DNA of 64,000 nucleotides from Candidatus Rhabdochlamydia oedothoracis (GTDB lineage Bacteria; Chlamydiota; Chlamydiia; Chlamydiales; Rhabdochlamydiaceae): NCBI RefSeq assembly GCF_019453995.1, contig NZ_CP075587.1, positions 1 to 64,000 of the forward strand, read 5' to 3'. Shown piece by piece: positions 8,465 to 16,935 of this stretch (position 1 is its first letter; each line of letters starts with the position of its first letter). The notes under the pieces were generated by a model. It saw only the letters and a program-made list of their open reading frames with translations, ran no database searches and was not told where the DNA came from. The position numbers and the translations under genes were made by a program.

Positions 8465-10309
8465 TCAAGAGGTTTTGTCTCTTCTATAGAAACAAATGGC
8501 ACCAAGCCCTACTGCAAGAAGGAGGAAAACGCTTAAACTAATTGCATTAGAAAAAAAAGGATGCTCTATTGCAGGGATAATACCAAGTACCGTTAACAGT
8601 GCGATGATCACACCTGTGCAAGCATCTCCTGCTACAAGGCCAGAAGCAGCTAATATCCCTTTTTCAGAAGCCATGGTCATGTGCGTTGTTTTTTCTCTTT
8701 TTTTCACAAAAAAGGAAACAATTCCTCCTAGCATCATAGCAGTGCTCAAAGAAAGGGGTAAGTACAATCCTAGAGCAAAAGGCAAAACAGGTAAACGAAG
8801 TAGTTCCATGGATAAACCTAAAAGCACGCCTACCAAAATTAAGGTAACAGGAATATTGCCTTGAATTACTCCTTTTGCAATTAAAGCCATCATGGTACCT
8901 TGCGGAGCTGGTAGCTCCGCAGAGCCTAATCCATAGGCTTGATCTAGTAAATATAGAGTGGTTCCAATGGCAAGGGCTGGTAGAAAAATACCGATAATCT
9001 CTGCAATCTGCTGCCATCTAGGAGTTGCACCGAGTAAAAAACCTGTCTTTAGATCTTGAGAGGTAGTGCCTGCTAAAGCAATAGCAATATTGACAACCAC
9101 ACTCATCGTTAATGCAGCAATCAGATAGATGCGCTCTGTCCAACCAATAGCGACAAAAATTAAACATGTCAGAAGAAGAGTTGTTAAAGTCATACCAGAA
9201 ACAGGATTAGAAGTGCTTCCAACTATACCAACTGTTAGGGATGTAACCGCTACAAAGAAAAATCCTAGCACAGCCAGTAGTACGATAGTCGTTAAATTCA
9301 TGGCAGATCCAGGGAGAAGCCAAAGAGTGATAATAATGGCTAAAGACCCAACAATGAGCCAACGAAGAGAAATATCTCGATCCGTTCTTGGTATATTTTT
9401 TCTAGGAGTTCTTTGGAATAGTTCCGTTAAACCAACAGAGAAGGTTTTACGGATAATGGGTGTAATTTTTATTAAGCTAATCAACCCTCCAATAGCTACT
9501 GCACCAGCGCCGATGTAACGAATATAGTTTGCCCAAATCTCTTCCGCTGACATTTGTGCAACAGGTATGGTTGCTGGGAAAATAACGGTCTGGTTAGAGC
9601 CAAATAATTGGATTAAAGGAATGAGAATCCACCATCCTAAAGCCCCTCCCCATAATAGCAAGCTAGTAATACGAGAGCCCACGATGAAACCCACACCAAG
9701 TAATGCAGCAGTGCAATCCATACTAAATTCTGTTTTTTGAAAAAAAGGCAGAACCCATTTAGGAGTTTCTTTTAGCAGTTGAAAAGCTCCAGAAAAGCAT
9801 TTATGAATAGCTCCTACGATAATCCCTAAAAAGGCAAAAAAAGCCATTTTCTGAGAAGAGGTTCCGGCTTGTAGAATTTGAGCACATGCGGTCCCCTCTG
9901 GAAAGGGAAACCTCTTATGTTCATGTACAATGATATAACGGCGCATGGGAATCATAAACAGCACACCCAAAATTCCACCTAATGCAGCTAATACAAAAAT
10001 GCGCCAAGCAGATAAACGCTCTCCTAAAAAAAAGAGCGCAGGAACGGTAAAAATTACCCCAGCAGCTAATCCTTCTCCTACAGAGGCAATGGTTTGTACT
10101 AGGTTGTTTTCTAAAATCGATACCTTTTTACAAAAAGTGCGTAAGATAGCCATGGATAACACAGCAGCTGGAATAGAAGCAGAGACAGTTGTACCGATTT
10201 TCAAACCTAAATACGCGTTACCAACTGCAAAGACTAATCCAAGGATCATCCCTAGCAAGATGGCGCGTAGAGTGAATTCTCTAGGTGCTTTTTCCGTAAT
10301 ATTTTTCAT
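8465..10309 (-). CDS. OPT-family oligopeptide transporter
   Basis: A 614-residue polytopic inner-membrane protein with roughly 15 hydrophobic helices. Its N-terminus (EFTLRAILLGMILGLVFAVGNAYLGLKIG) is characteristic of bacterial OPT-family transporters, which import oligopeptides or metal chelates by cation symport. A mid-protein KNIPRTDRDISL loop and repeated glycine-rich helices fit the family. The length is close to typical (about 600-680), though the C-terminus is short. The stop codon abuts a MITE, so a few terminal residues may have been replaced. No partner genes are adjacent; uptake of host peptides is the likely role. Confidence 0.88.
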   Translation of the reverse strand: MKNITEKAPREFTLRAILLGMILGLVFAVGNAYLGLKIGTTVSASIPAAVLSMAILRTFCKKVSILENNLVQTIASVGEGLAAGVIFTVPALFFLGERLSAWRIFVLAALGGILGVLFMIPMRRYIIVHEHKRFPFPEGTACAQILQAGTSSQKMAFFAFLGIIVGAIHKCFSGAFQLLKETPKWVLPFFQKTEFSMDCTAALLGVGFIVGSRITSLLLWGGALGWWILIPLIQLFGSNQTVIFPATIPVAQMSAEEIWANYIRYIGAGAVAIGGLISLIKITPIIRKTFSVGLTELFQRTPRKNIPRTDRDISLRWLIVGSLAIIITLWLLPGSAMNLTTIVLLAVLGFFFVAVTSLTVGIVGSTSNPVSGMTLTTLLLTCLIFVAIGWTERIYLIAALTMSVVVNIAIALAGTTSQDLKTGFLLGATPRWQQIAEIIGIFLPALAIGTTLYLLDQAYGLGSAELPAPQGTMMALIAKGVIQGNIPVTLILVGVLLGLSMELLRLPVLPFALGLYLPLSLSTAMMLGGIVSFFVKKREKTTHMTMASEKGILAASGLVAGDACTGVIIALLTVLGIIPAIEHPFFSNAISLSVFLLLAVGLGAICFYRRDKTS

Positions 10310-10360
10310 AATAAAGAAGAGTTCTTTATTTTTGAAAATGCCGCGGAAAGAGATTTTTTA

Positions 10361-10404
10361 CTATTCTTTTTTTAATTCTTCTGTGCACTTCAAACTTGAA
10401 AAGA
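10361..10404 (-). mobile_element. Solo IS30 left-end remnant
   Basis: These 44 bases are the reverse complement of the left end of the IS30 element (compare 41988-42027). No transposase follows. It lies about 50 bp upstream of the OPT gene start and may be what is left of a decayed copy. Confidence 0.75.
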
Positions 10405-11204
10405 TAACCTAAAACCAATACCATGAATTTCATAGTCAAATTAAGGATAATTATTTACAGAAATAAGCCATGTAAAAAATCTATGAAGGCGCTTGTAATT
10501 CGATGGTATTTTTGCCTTACTGTATAAAATAGTGGAAAGATCTAATAAATTTACTGTCCTTAACTACAAATAATCCTATTAATACATTAGACTTCTTTCG
10601 AAATTAAATTTTTGAGAGTAGATTTCTTGCATAACCCCTTATTTTAAAGCTTTCATTTATAGATTCCTAATCTTAACAAAAGCATTTCCAGCTATATCGC
10701 TCAAACAATCATATCTCCTGGATTAAAATACTTTAAAATTTTAGATTGCTTATTGGTTATGCAAGAGATCTATTGACTAATACGGTTAGTCTAGACTTCT
10801 TCCAATCAAAATGTTCTGCTAAAATATTTTTCAGTTCGCAATTATGTTTCATAATACCTCTTAAGATTGCTTTCTAGAAGTATTATGCCAGATATCTGGT
10901 CATATTTGCGGGCTATTCTTTTTATCTGCTCCTAAAAAATTGTCTTGTACAGAGAAAAATTACTTTAAAATACTAGTTGACTTATTCTTTCAAATTATTG
11001 ACACTGATTTTTCTTAAAAACGAAAAGTAGCGTGATTTGAGGTTTTTGTTAGCCATAACATCTATGATATGCAAACTTAACCCTCTTTTAATGTTCTTTA
11101 AATATTTAAGATAATGAAAGAGAAAATCTATCGTCTAGCATTCTGTTAGAAACCTGGGATTAAAATCCTAAAGTAATATTAATGAATGAACGTATATTTT
11201 CTAA
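10405..11204. other. Gene-free, decayed stretch
   Basis: About 800 bases of AT-rich sequence with no credible reading frame on either strand. The only structure I see is an inverted repeat pair at 10620-10771 (listed separately). It probably consists of eroded mobile or genic DNA. Confidence 0.6.
10620..10771. repeat. Short element with inverted ends of TTGCATAAC type
   Basis: The ends AGATTTCTTGCATAACC (10620) and GGTTATGCAAGAGATCT (10755-10771) are near-perfect inverted repeats about 150 bp apart, with no coding sequence between them. A related end plus inner sequence (CTCTTGCATAACC...ATTTTAAAGCT) recurs at 39390. It resembles a MITE or an internally deleted IS with IS5-type ends. Confidence 0.55.
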
Positions 11205-11512
11205 GAGCCTGTTTAAAATCTTTTCAAAAGTAGAGCAATAAAAGCAAGAACCACCATATTCAGGCTTGTATGTAGTTTTCTTTCGCAATTTTTCCATAGC
11301 CTGCGACATTTTTCTATCCACGCAAAAGAACGCTCTACAACCCATCTTTTGGGAATAACTGTAAAAGTATGAAGTGTATTTCTTTTAGCTATTTCTACTA
11401 TACATCCTAATATCTCCTGCACACTCTTTGCAAATTTTTCTCCAGAATATCCTCCGTCTGCTAAAACATTTTTTACACCGAACAAATTGTTTTTATGTAG
11501 TGAAAATGCTTC
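11205..11512 (-). mobile_element. IS5-family fragment (transposase 3' end)
   Basis: The terminal repeat GAGCCTGTTTAAAATCTTTT at 11205 is followed on the minus strand by the last 90 codons of the transposase (ADGGYSGEKF, then RWVVERSFAWIEKCRR with the catalytic Glu, ending LLLKRF). The fragment is cut at a CTATA site where the IS630 tandem array begins; the matching intact sequence is at 32630-32937. Confidence 0.85.
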
Positions 11513-11514
11513 TA

Positions 11515-12620
11515 TAGTGGTTCCGATTCAATCGTATAGAAAAATATTTTGTTTTGTGTTAAGCTATTGAGTATGAAAAAACTGACCCCTAGCCAGAGAG
11601 CTGACTTAGAACACAAGTTAAAGCATCCAAAAGACTATTCTGAACGGAATAGGCTTTGTGTAATTTTGGGCTATGATGAGGGTATCTCAACAAAAAATCT
11701 TGCTAAAACACTCCGGATAAGCCCTATCACTGTTCAGAAATACCTCAGAGAATATGATTCCGAAAATAAAACTGGAAGTAGCCCTCGAGGCGGTAGCAAA
11801 TCAAAACTTTCACAAGACCAAACAGAGTCTCTACTAAAACACCTACATGAAAAGACCTATCTTAAAGTCAAAGGGATCATAGCTTATGTGCATGAGCAAT
11901 ATGGGATAAAATATTCCCGAAGTGGCATGACAGATTGGCTCATACAGCACGGATTTGTTTATAAACGTCCTAAAAAGATTCCTGGGAAATTAGCTCCTGA
12001 AAAACAACGAATTTTCATAGAACAATATAGGGCTTTAAAGGAGACCTTAAACCCTGATGAAGAGATCTATTTCATAGATGCTGTGCATCCTGAACATCAG
12101 TCCCAAGCCGTATGTGGATGGATCAAAAAAGGCGTTCAAAAGACTTTGCAGACATCCGGGAAACAATTGCGATTGCATTTTGCTGGAGCTCTTTGCCTGA
12201 CAGGAATGAAGATTTTTACAGAGGAATATAAGACAGTTGATGCCGATGCAATGCTCGATTTTTTCAAGAAGCTAGAAAAACAGACAGAGGCTCGAATTAT
12301 TCATGTAATTTTGGATAATGCAAGATCAAACAAAAATAAGAAACTAGAAGAGTTTCTGATGTCTTCTAGGATTAAAGTGCACTATCTCCCTCCTTATTCG
12401 CCGAATTTGAATCCTATTGAACGCTTGTGGAAGATCTTAAAGGAAAAGAAGGTATACAATCGATATTACGAAACGTCGGTGACTTTTTTTCAGGCAATTA
12501 GAGGATTCTTCTTAGAAGAGATACCGAAAATAACAGATATTTTGAAATGTAGGATAAACGACAAGTTTCAAGTCGTTGACTTAAATCCCATTAAGCTAGC
12601 CGTTTGAATCGGCACTAGTA
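11515..12620 (+). mobile_element. IS630-family element, tandem copy 1
   Basis: A 1106-bp element with end repeats TAGTGGTTCCGATTCAA and (reverse complement) TACTAGTGCCGATTCAA, flanked by TA as expected for IS630/mariner-type insertion. It is the first of three head-to-tail copies whose period is exactly 1108 bp, with one TA between neighbours. The left TA lies in the IS5 fragment. Confidence 0.92.
11573..12607 (+). CDS. IS630-family transposase (copy 1)
   Basis: A 344-residue transposase with two N-terminal helix-turn-helix segments (STKNLAKTLRISPITVQKYL and a second around residues 100-130) and a DDE core: Asp in IYFIDAVHPEHQ, Asp in VILDNARSNKN, and Glu in YSPNLNPIERLWKILKEK. The start is the ATG at 11573 (MKKLTPSQRADLEHK). 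It differs from copies 2 and 3 at a few residues (Thr for Ile at position 5, DQTES for DQKES, HLHEK for HLQEK, KLAPE for KLDPE). The frame is intact. Confidence 0.92.
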   Translation: MKKLTPSQRADLEHKLKHPKDYSERNRLCVILGYDEGISTKNLAKTLRISPITVQKYLREYDSENKTGSSPRGGSKSKLSQDQTESLLKHLHEKTYLKVKGIIAYVHEQYGIKYSRSGMTDWLIQHGFVYKRPKKIPGKLAPEKQRIFIEQYRALKETLNPDEEIYFIDAVHPEHQSQAVCGWIKKGVQKTLQTSGKQLRLHFAGALCLTGMKIFTEEYKTVDADAMLDFFKKLEKQTEARIIHVILDNARSNKNKKLEEFLMSSRIKVHYLPPYSPNLNPIERLWKILKEKKVYNRYYETSVTFFQAIRGFFLEEIPKITDILKCRINDKFQVVDLNPIKLAV

Positions 12621-12622
12621 TA

Positions 12623-13728
12623 TAGTGGTTCCGATTCAATCGTATAGAAAAATATTTTGTTTTGTGTTAAGCTATTGAGTATGAAAAAACTGATCCCTAG
12701 CCAGAGAGCTGACTTAGAACACAAGTTAAAGCATCCAAAAGACTATTCTGAACGGAATAGGCTTTGTGTAATTTTGGGCTATGATGAGGGTATCTCAACA
12801 AAAAATCTTGCTAAAACACTCCGGATAAGCCCTATCACTGTTCAGAAATACCTCAGAGAATATGATTCCGAAAATAAAACTGGAAGTAGCCCTCGAGGCG
12901 GTAGCAAATCAAAACTTTCACAAGACCAAAAAGAGTCTCTACTAAAACACCTACAGGAAAAGACCTATCTTAAAGTCAAAGGGATCATAGCTTATGTGCA
13001 TGAGCAATATGGGATAAAATATTCCCGAAGTGGCATGACAGATTGGCTCATACAGCACGGATTTGTTTATAAACGTCCTAAAAAGATTCCTGGGAAATTA
13101 GATCCTGAAAAACAACGAATTTTCATAGAACAATATAGGGCTTTAAAGGAGACCTTAAACCCTGATGAAGAGATCTATTTCATAGATGCTGTGCATCCTG
13201 AACATCAGTCCCAAGCCGTATGTGGATGGATCAAAAAAGGCGTTCAAAAGACTTTGCAGACATCCGGGAAACAATTGCGATTGCATTTTGCTGGAGCTCT
13301 TTGCCTGACAGGAATGAAGATTTTTACAGAGGAATATAAGACAGTTGATGCCGATGCAATGCTCGATTTTTTCAAGAAGCTAGAAAAACAGACAGAGGCT
13401 CGAATTATTCATGTAATTTTGGATAATGCAAGATCAAACAAAAATAAGAAACTAGAAGAGTTTCTGATGTCTTCTAGGATTAAAGTGCACTATCTCCCTC
13501 CTTATTCGCCGAATTTGAATCCTATTGAACGCTTGTGGAAGATCTTAAAGGAAAAGAAGGTATACAATCGATATTACGAAACGTCGGTGACTTTTTTTCA
13601 GGCAATTAGAGGATTCTTCTTAGAAGAGATACCGAAAATAATAGATATTTTGAAATGTAGGATAAACGACAAGTTTCAAGTCGTTGACTTAAATCCCATT
13701 AAGCTAGCCGTTTGAATCGGCACTAGTA
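12623..13728 (+). mobile_element. IS630-family element, tandem copy 2
   Basis: Second unit of the perfect tandem, with the same ends as copy 1 and separated from its neighbours by a single TA on each side. Confidence 0.92.
12681..13715 (+). CDS. IS630-family transposase (copy 2)
   Basis: Intact 344-residue DDE transposase. It differs from copy 3 at one residue near the C-terminus (PKIIDIL instead of PKITDIL), so copies 2 and 3 diverged very recently. The start ATG is at 12681 by analogy with copy 1. Confidence 0.92.
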   Translation: MKKLIPSQRADLEHKLKHPKDYSERNRLCVILGYDEGISTKNLAKTLRISPITVQKYLREYDSENKTGSSPRGGSKSKLSQDQKESLLKHLQEKTYLKVKGIIAYVHEQYGIKYSRSGMTDWLIQHGFVYKRPKKIPGKLDPEKQRIFIEQYRALKETLNPDEEIYFIDAVHPEHQSQAVCGWIKKGVQKTLQTSGKQLRLHFAGALCLTGMKIFTEEYKTVDADAMLDFFKKLEKQTEARIIHVILDNARSNKNKKLEEFLMSSRIKVHYLPPYSPNLNPIERLWKILKEKKVYNRYYETSVTFFQAIRGFFLEEIPKIIDILKCRINDKFQVVDLNPIKLAV

Positions 13729-13730
13729 TA

Positions 13731-14836
13731 TAGTGGTTCCGATTCAATCGTATAGAAAAATATTTTGTTTTGTGTTAAGCTATTGAGTATGAAAAAACTG
13801 ATCCCTAGCCAGAGAGCTGACTTAGAACACAAGTTAAAGCATCCAAAAGACTATTCTGAACGGAATAGGCTTTGTGTAATTTTGGGCTATGATGAGGGTA
13901 TCTCAACAAAAAATCTTGCTAAAACACTCCGGATAAGCCCTATCACTGTTCAGAAATACCTCAGAGAATATGATTCCGAAAATAAAACTGGAAGTAGCCC
14001 TCGAGGCGGTAGCAAATCAAAACTTTCACAAGACCAAAAAGAGTCTCTACTAAAACACCTACAGGAAAAGACCTATCTTAAAGTCAAAGGGATCATAGCT
14101 TATGTGCATGAGCAATATGGGATAAAATATTCCCGAAGTGGCATGACAGATTGGCTCATACAGCACGGATTTGTTTATAAACGTCCTAAAAAGATTCCTG
14201 GGAAATTAGATCCTGAAAAACAACGAATTTTCATAGAACAATATAGGGCTTTAAAGGAGACCTTAAACCCTGATGAAGAGATCTATTTCATAGATGCTGT
14301 GCATCCTGAACATCAGTCCCAAGCCGTATGTGGATGGATCAAAAAAGGCGTTCAAAAGACTTTGCAGACATCCGGGAAACAATTGCGATTGCATTTTGCT
14401 GGAGCTCTTTGCCTGACAGGAATGAAGATTTTTACAGAGGAATATAAGACAGTTGATGCCGATGCAATGCTCGATTTTTTCAAGAAGCTAGAAAAACAGA
14501 CAGAGGCTCGAATTATTCATGTAATTTTGGATAATGCAAGATCAAACAAAAATAAGAAACTAGAAGAGTTTCTGATGTCTTCTAGGATTAAAGTGCACTA
14601 TCTCCCTCCTTATTCGCCGAATTTGAATCCTATTGAACGCTTGTGGAAGATCTTAAAGGAAAAGAAGGTATACAATCGATATTACGAAACGTCGGTGACT
14701 TTTTTTCAGGCAATTAGAGGATTCTTCTTAGAAGAGATACCGAAAATAACAGATATTTTGAAATGTAGGATAAACGACAAGTTTCAAGTCGTTGACTTAA
14801 ATCCCATTAAGCTAGCCGTTTGAATCGGCACTAGTA
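13731..14836 (+). mobile_element. IS630-family element, tandem copy 3
   Basis: Third unit. Its right end (GGCACTAGTA-TA) is joined directly to the 3' part of an autotransporter barrel gene, at the point where the homologous gene at 61010 reads ATATAGACAA. The target was therefore a TA inside a paralogue of that gene. Confidence 0.92.
13789..14823 (+). CDS. IS630-family transposase (copy 3)
   Basis: Intact 344-residue DDE transposase with all catalytic motifs as in copy 1. The start ATG is at 13789. Confidence 0.92.
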   Translation: MKKLIPSQRADLEHKLKHPKDYSERNRLCVILGYDEGISTKNLAKTLRISPITVQKYLREYDSENKTGSSPRGGSKSKLSQDQKESLLKHLQEKTYLKVKGIIAYVHEQYGIKYSRSGMTDWLIQHGFVYKRPKKIPGKLDPEKQRIFIEQYRALKETLNPDEEIYFIDAVHPEHQSQAVCGWIKKGVQKTLQTSGKQLRLHFAGALCLTGMKIFTEEYKTVDADAMLDFFKKLEKQTEARIIHVILDNARSNKNKKLEEFLMSSRIKVHYLPPYSPNLNPIERLWKILKEKKVYNRYYETSVTFFQAIRGFFLEEIPKITDILKCRINDKFQVVDLNPIKLAV

Positions 14837-15279
14837 TAGACAATTTTTTCGTTCAACCTGAAATCAGGTTAGATCAAACAAACTCGTTCCAAGAAAAATT
14901 TAAAGAAAAAGGAGCTCAGTCTATTGACCTTTCTATAAAAGGCAAATGCTCTTCCTTTTTACGCTCTTTGGTCAATATTAAAGTCACTAAAGAATCATGT
15001 GTTGCTGGTTTTTGCTTAGTTCCTAGTGTCAATCTAGGTTGGTTGAGAACAACTTCTCTAATGCGCCTTCATTACGCTTCTAAGTTTAGAGGGGGAACAT
15101 TTTGTAAATCTGATTTTACAACTTCTAGCTTTCACCAAACAATCGATCAATTGCTCGTGGGTGCGCAATTTCTTGTCTCCCGCCAAGGAGACATCCAGTT
15201 ATCTATAGGATATGAAGGGGTTTTTGGAAAAAAATCAACAGTGAATGAAATGAATATAAATGCGTGTTGGAGTTTTTAA
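14837..15279 (+). pseudogene. Autotransporter beta-barrel, 3' fragment (displaced copy)
   Basis: The frame is open from the IS630 junction to the TAA at 15279 and encodes the last 147 or so residues of an outer-membrane barrel (IDNFFVQPEIRLDQ... to NACWSF with a terminal Phe). It is a close but not identical copy of 61012-61453. Differences include SLMRLHYAS for PLTRGHYTS and NACWSF for NASWNF. Similarity continues a few bases past the stop. With no signal peptide, passenger or promoter it cannot make a secreted protein. It is evidence for a second autotransporter gene destroyed by IS insertion or for a duplication. Confidence 0.85.
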
Positions 15280-15379
15280 CTCTTGCTTTTGACCGTCTTA
15301 TGTAGATGTTTAGTCCCAAAGTGTAATGGATTGGGTTAATTCTAAAACTTTTTGGTTTTTTTTGCCAACTTTTGATAAC

Positions 15380-15486
15380 ATGGTAGTACCGATTCAAACG
15401 GCTAGCTTAATGGGGTTCAAGTCAACGACTTGAACCTTGTCGTTAATCCTATATTCTTCTATACGATTGAATCGGAACCACTATAT
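15380..15486 (-). mobile_element. MITE derived from the IS630 element, copy 2
   Basis: The same composition as the copy at 8357, in reverse orientation: right-end sequence (CCGATTCAAACGGCTAGC...GTCAACGACTTGAA) joined to left-end sequence (TATACGATTGAATCGGAACCAC). It sits 60 bp downstream of manC, in the gap between the autotransporter fragment and the glycan operon. No coding capacity. Confidence 0.85.
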
Positions 15487-15546
15487 TTACCACTAAGTGT
15501 GAATTTAAGTCTTGTCTATTACACTTTAAGCGAATTGGTAATGTGC

Positions 15547-16935
15547 TCATGTTCTTTGATAGACATCCTCTAGACGAACAATATCATCTTCTCCCACATA
15601 TTCGCCTACTTGAACCTCTATCAATTCTAGTAACACTTTACCAGGATTTTCTAGTCGATGAATCGCTCTTTTAGGCACAAAAATGCTTTCATTTTCAGAT
15701 AGAATAGTTTCTTGTTGATCGATGGTAACTTTAGCCGTTCCTTTTACCACTACCCAATGCTCACTACGATGGTAATGCATTTGCAAACTCAGTTTCTGCT
15801 TAGGTTCAACTACGATTCTTTTTAATTTATAGCGCTCTGCCTCTTCTAATACGGTAAAATGACCCCAAGGACGATGCGATGTAGGATGCAAATAAGATTC
15901 CTTAGTCTCTCGCTTTTGCAACTCTTCTACTAAAGCCTTTACCCTTTGAGATTCTCTTCTTTTTCCAATAAATAACGCATCTGCGGTTTCTACAACGATT
16001 AAATCTTCTAATCCAATAGTAGAAATTAAACGTTTGTTGCCCATGATTAAACAATTTTTTGTATCTATATCTAAAACATTTCCCATTTTTGCATTATTAT
16101 GCTGATCTTTTTCTAGAAAGTCATACACACTATCCCAAGATCCTACATCTGACCAATTAAGATCTAAACGCACAACTTTTGTATTAGTGGATTTTTCCAT
16201 TAAGGCATAATCAATAGAAAGATTTGGTAGTTCAGAAAATCTAGCTACAAACTCTTTGAAATCTCCCGAAATTCCTATGCCAATTTCTGGACAGTGCTTT
16301 TGAAGTTCTTTAATAAACGTTTCAATTTGAAATAAAAAAATACCAGAGTTCCATAAGTGTTGGCCTGAAAGTAAATATTTCTGCGCCAGAGCAAAATCAG
16401 GCTTTTCTACAAAACTATCTACGTGATAGATATTTTCTTGTTCTTGCAAACCCAATTTAATATAACCGTAGCCTGTTTCTGGTTTATTAGGACGCACACC
16501 AAAAATTACATTTCTTGCTTTTTGTGCGATTTTTTCTGCTTCGACTAAAGCATGGATGAATATCTCTTGAGGGCAAATCAGATGATCTGAGGAGCAAATC
16601 AAAACACACTCTTGAGAAGAAATTTTTAAGAAAGAAGTTAGATAACAAATAGCAAGCGCAATAGCAGGTGCTGTATTTTTTTGCTCTGGCTCTATTAAAA
16701 TCTGATTTTCTAACAGAAGAGAAATTTCCATGGCTTGTGTTTTTACCAAATGAAAATAATCTTGACTGGTTACAACCAAAATATCCTTTGGGTCAATAAT
16801 AGGAATAAATCGTTCAATGGTTTTCTGTAATAAAGAGCGTTTTTCTCCAAAATGCAAAAATTGCTTAGGCATTTCTCTACGGGAATAAGGCCATAGCCTT
16901 GTTCCACTACCGCCTGCTAAAATGATGGCTTTCAT
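15547..16935 (-). CDS. manC: Mannose-1-phosphate guanylyltransferase / mannose-6-phosphate isomerase
   Basis: Makes GDP-mannose from mannose-1-phosphate and GTP, with a C-terminal phosphomannose isomerase cupin. The N-terminal nucleotidyltransferase signature AGGSGTRLWP (residues 7-16) and PKQF, the conserved FVEKP (about residue 174), and the type II isomerase cupin starting at RPWG (about 353) with QMHYHRSEHW (about 383-392) are all present. Length is 462 residues, normal for bifunctional ManC. I choose the ATG at 16935 (preceded by GAGGAAA); an upstream in-frame extension to 17064 runs antisense-free through the previous gene and lacks family similarity. It overlaps the upstream glycosyltransferase by 29 bp and is the last gene of the glycan operon. 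Confidence 0.93.
   Translation of the reverse strand: MKAIILAGGSGTRLWPYSRREMPKQFLHFGEKRSLLQKTIERFIPIIDPKDILVVTSQDYFHLVKTQAMEISLLLENQILIEPEQKNTAPAIALAICYLTSFLKISSQECVLICSSDHLICPQEIFIHALVEAEKIAQKARNVIFGVRPNKPETGYGYIKLGLQEQENIYHVDSFVEKPDFALAQKYLLSGQHLWNSGIFLFQIETFIKELQKHCPEIGIGISGDFKEFVARFSELPNLSIDYALMEKSTNTKVVRLDLNWSDVGSWDSVYDFLEKDQHNNAKMGNVLDIDTKNCLIMGNKRLISTIGLEDLIVVETADALFIGKRRESQRVKALVEELQKRETKESYLHPTSHRPWGHFTVLEEAERYKLKRIVVEPKQKLSLQMHYHRSEHWVVVKGTAKVTIDQQETILSENESIFVPKRAIHRLENPGKVLLELIEVQVGEYVGEDDIVRLEDVYQRT

Noticed and set aside
8496-10412. Several plus-strand frames of 120-155 codons across the OPT gene
   Set aside because: They lie opposite an intact membrane-protein gene, are rich in Lys/Thr/Pro typical of antisense shadows, and match no family.
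11513-14838. Long direct repeats that might suggest a CRISPR-like array
   Set aside because: The 1108-bp units are complete IS630 elements with transposase genes and TIRs; there are no spacers or cas genes.
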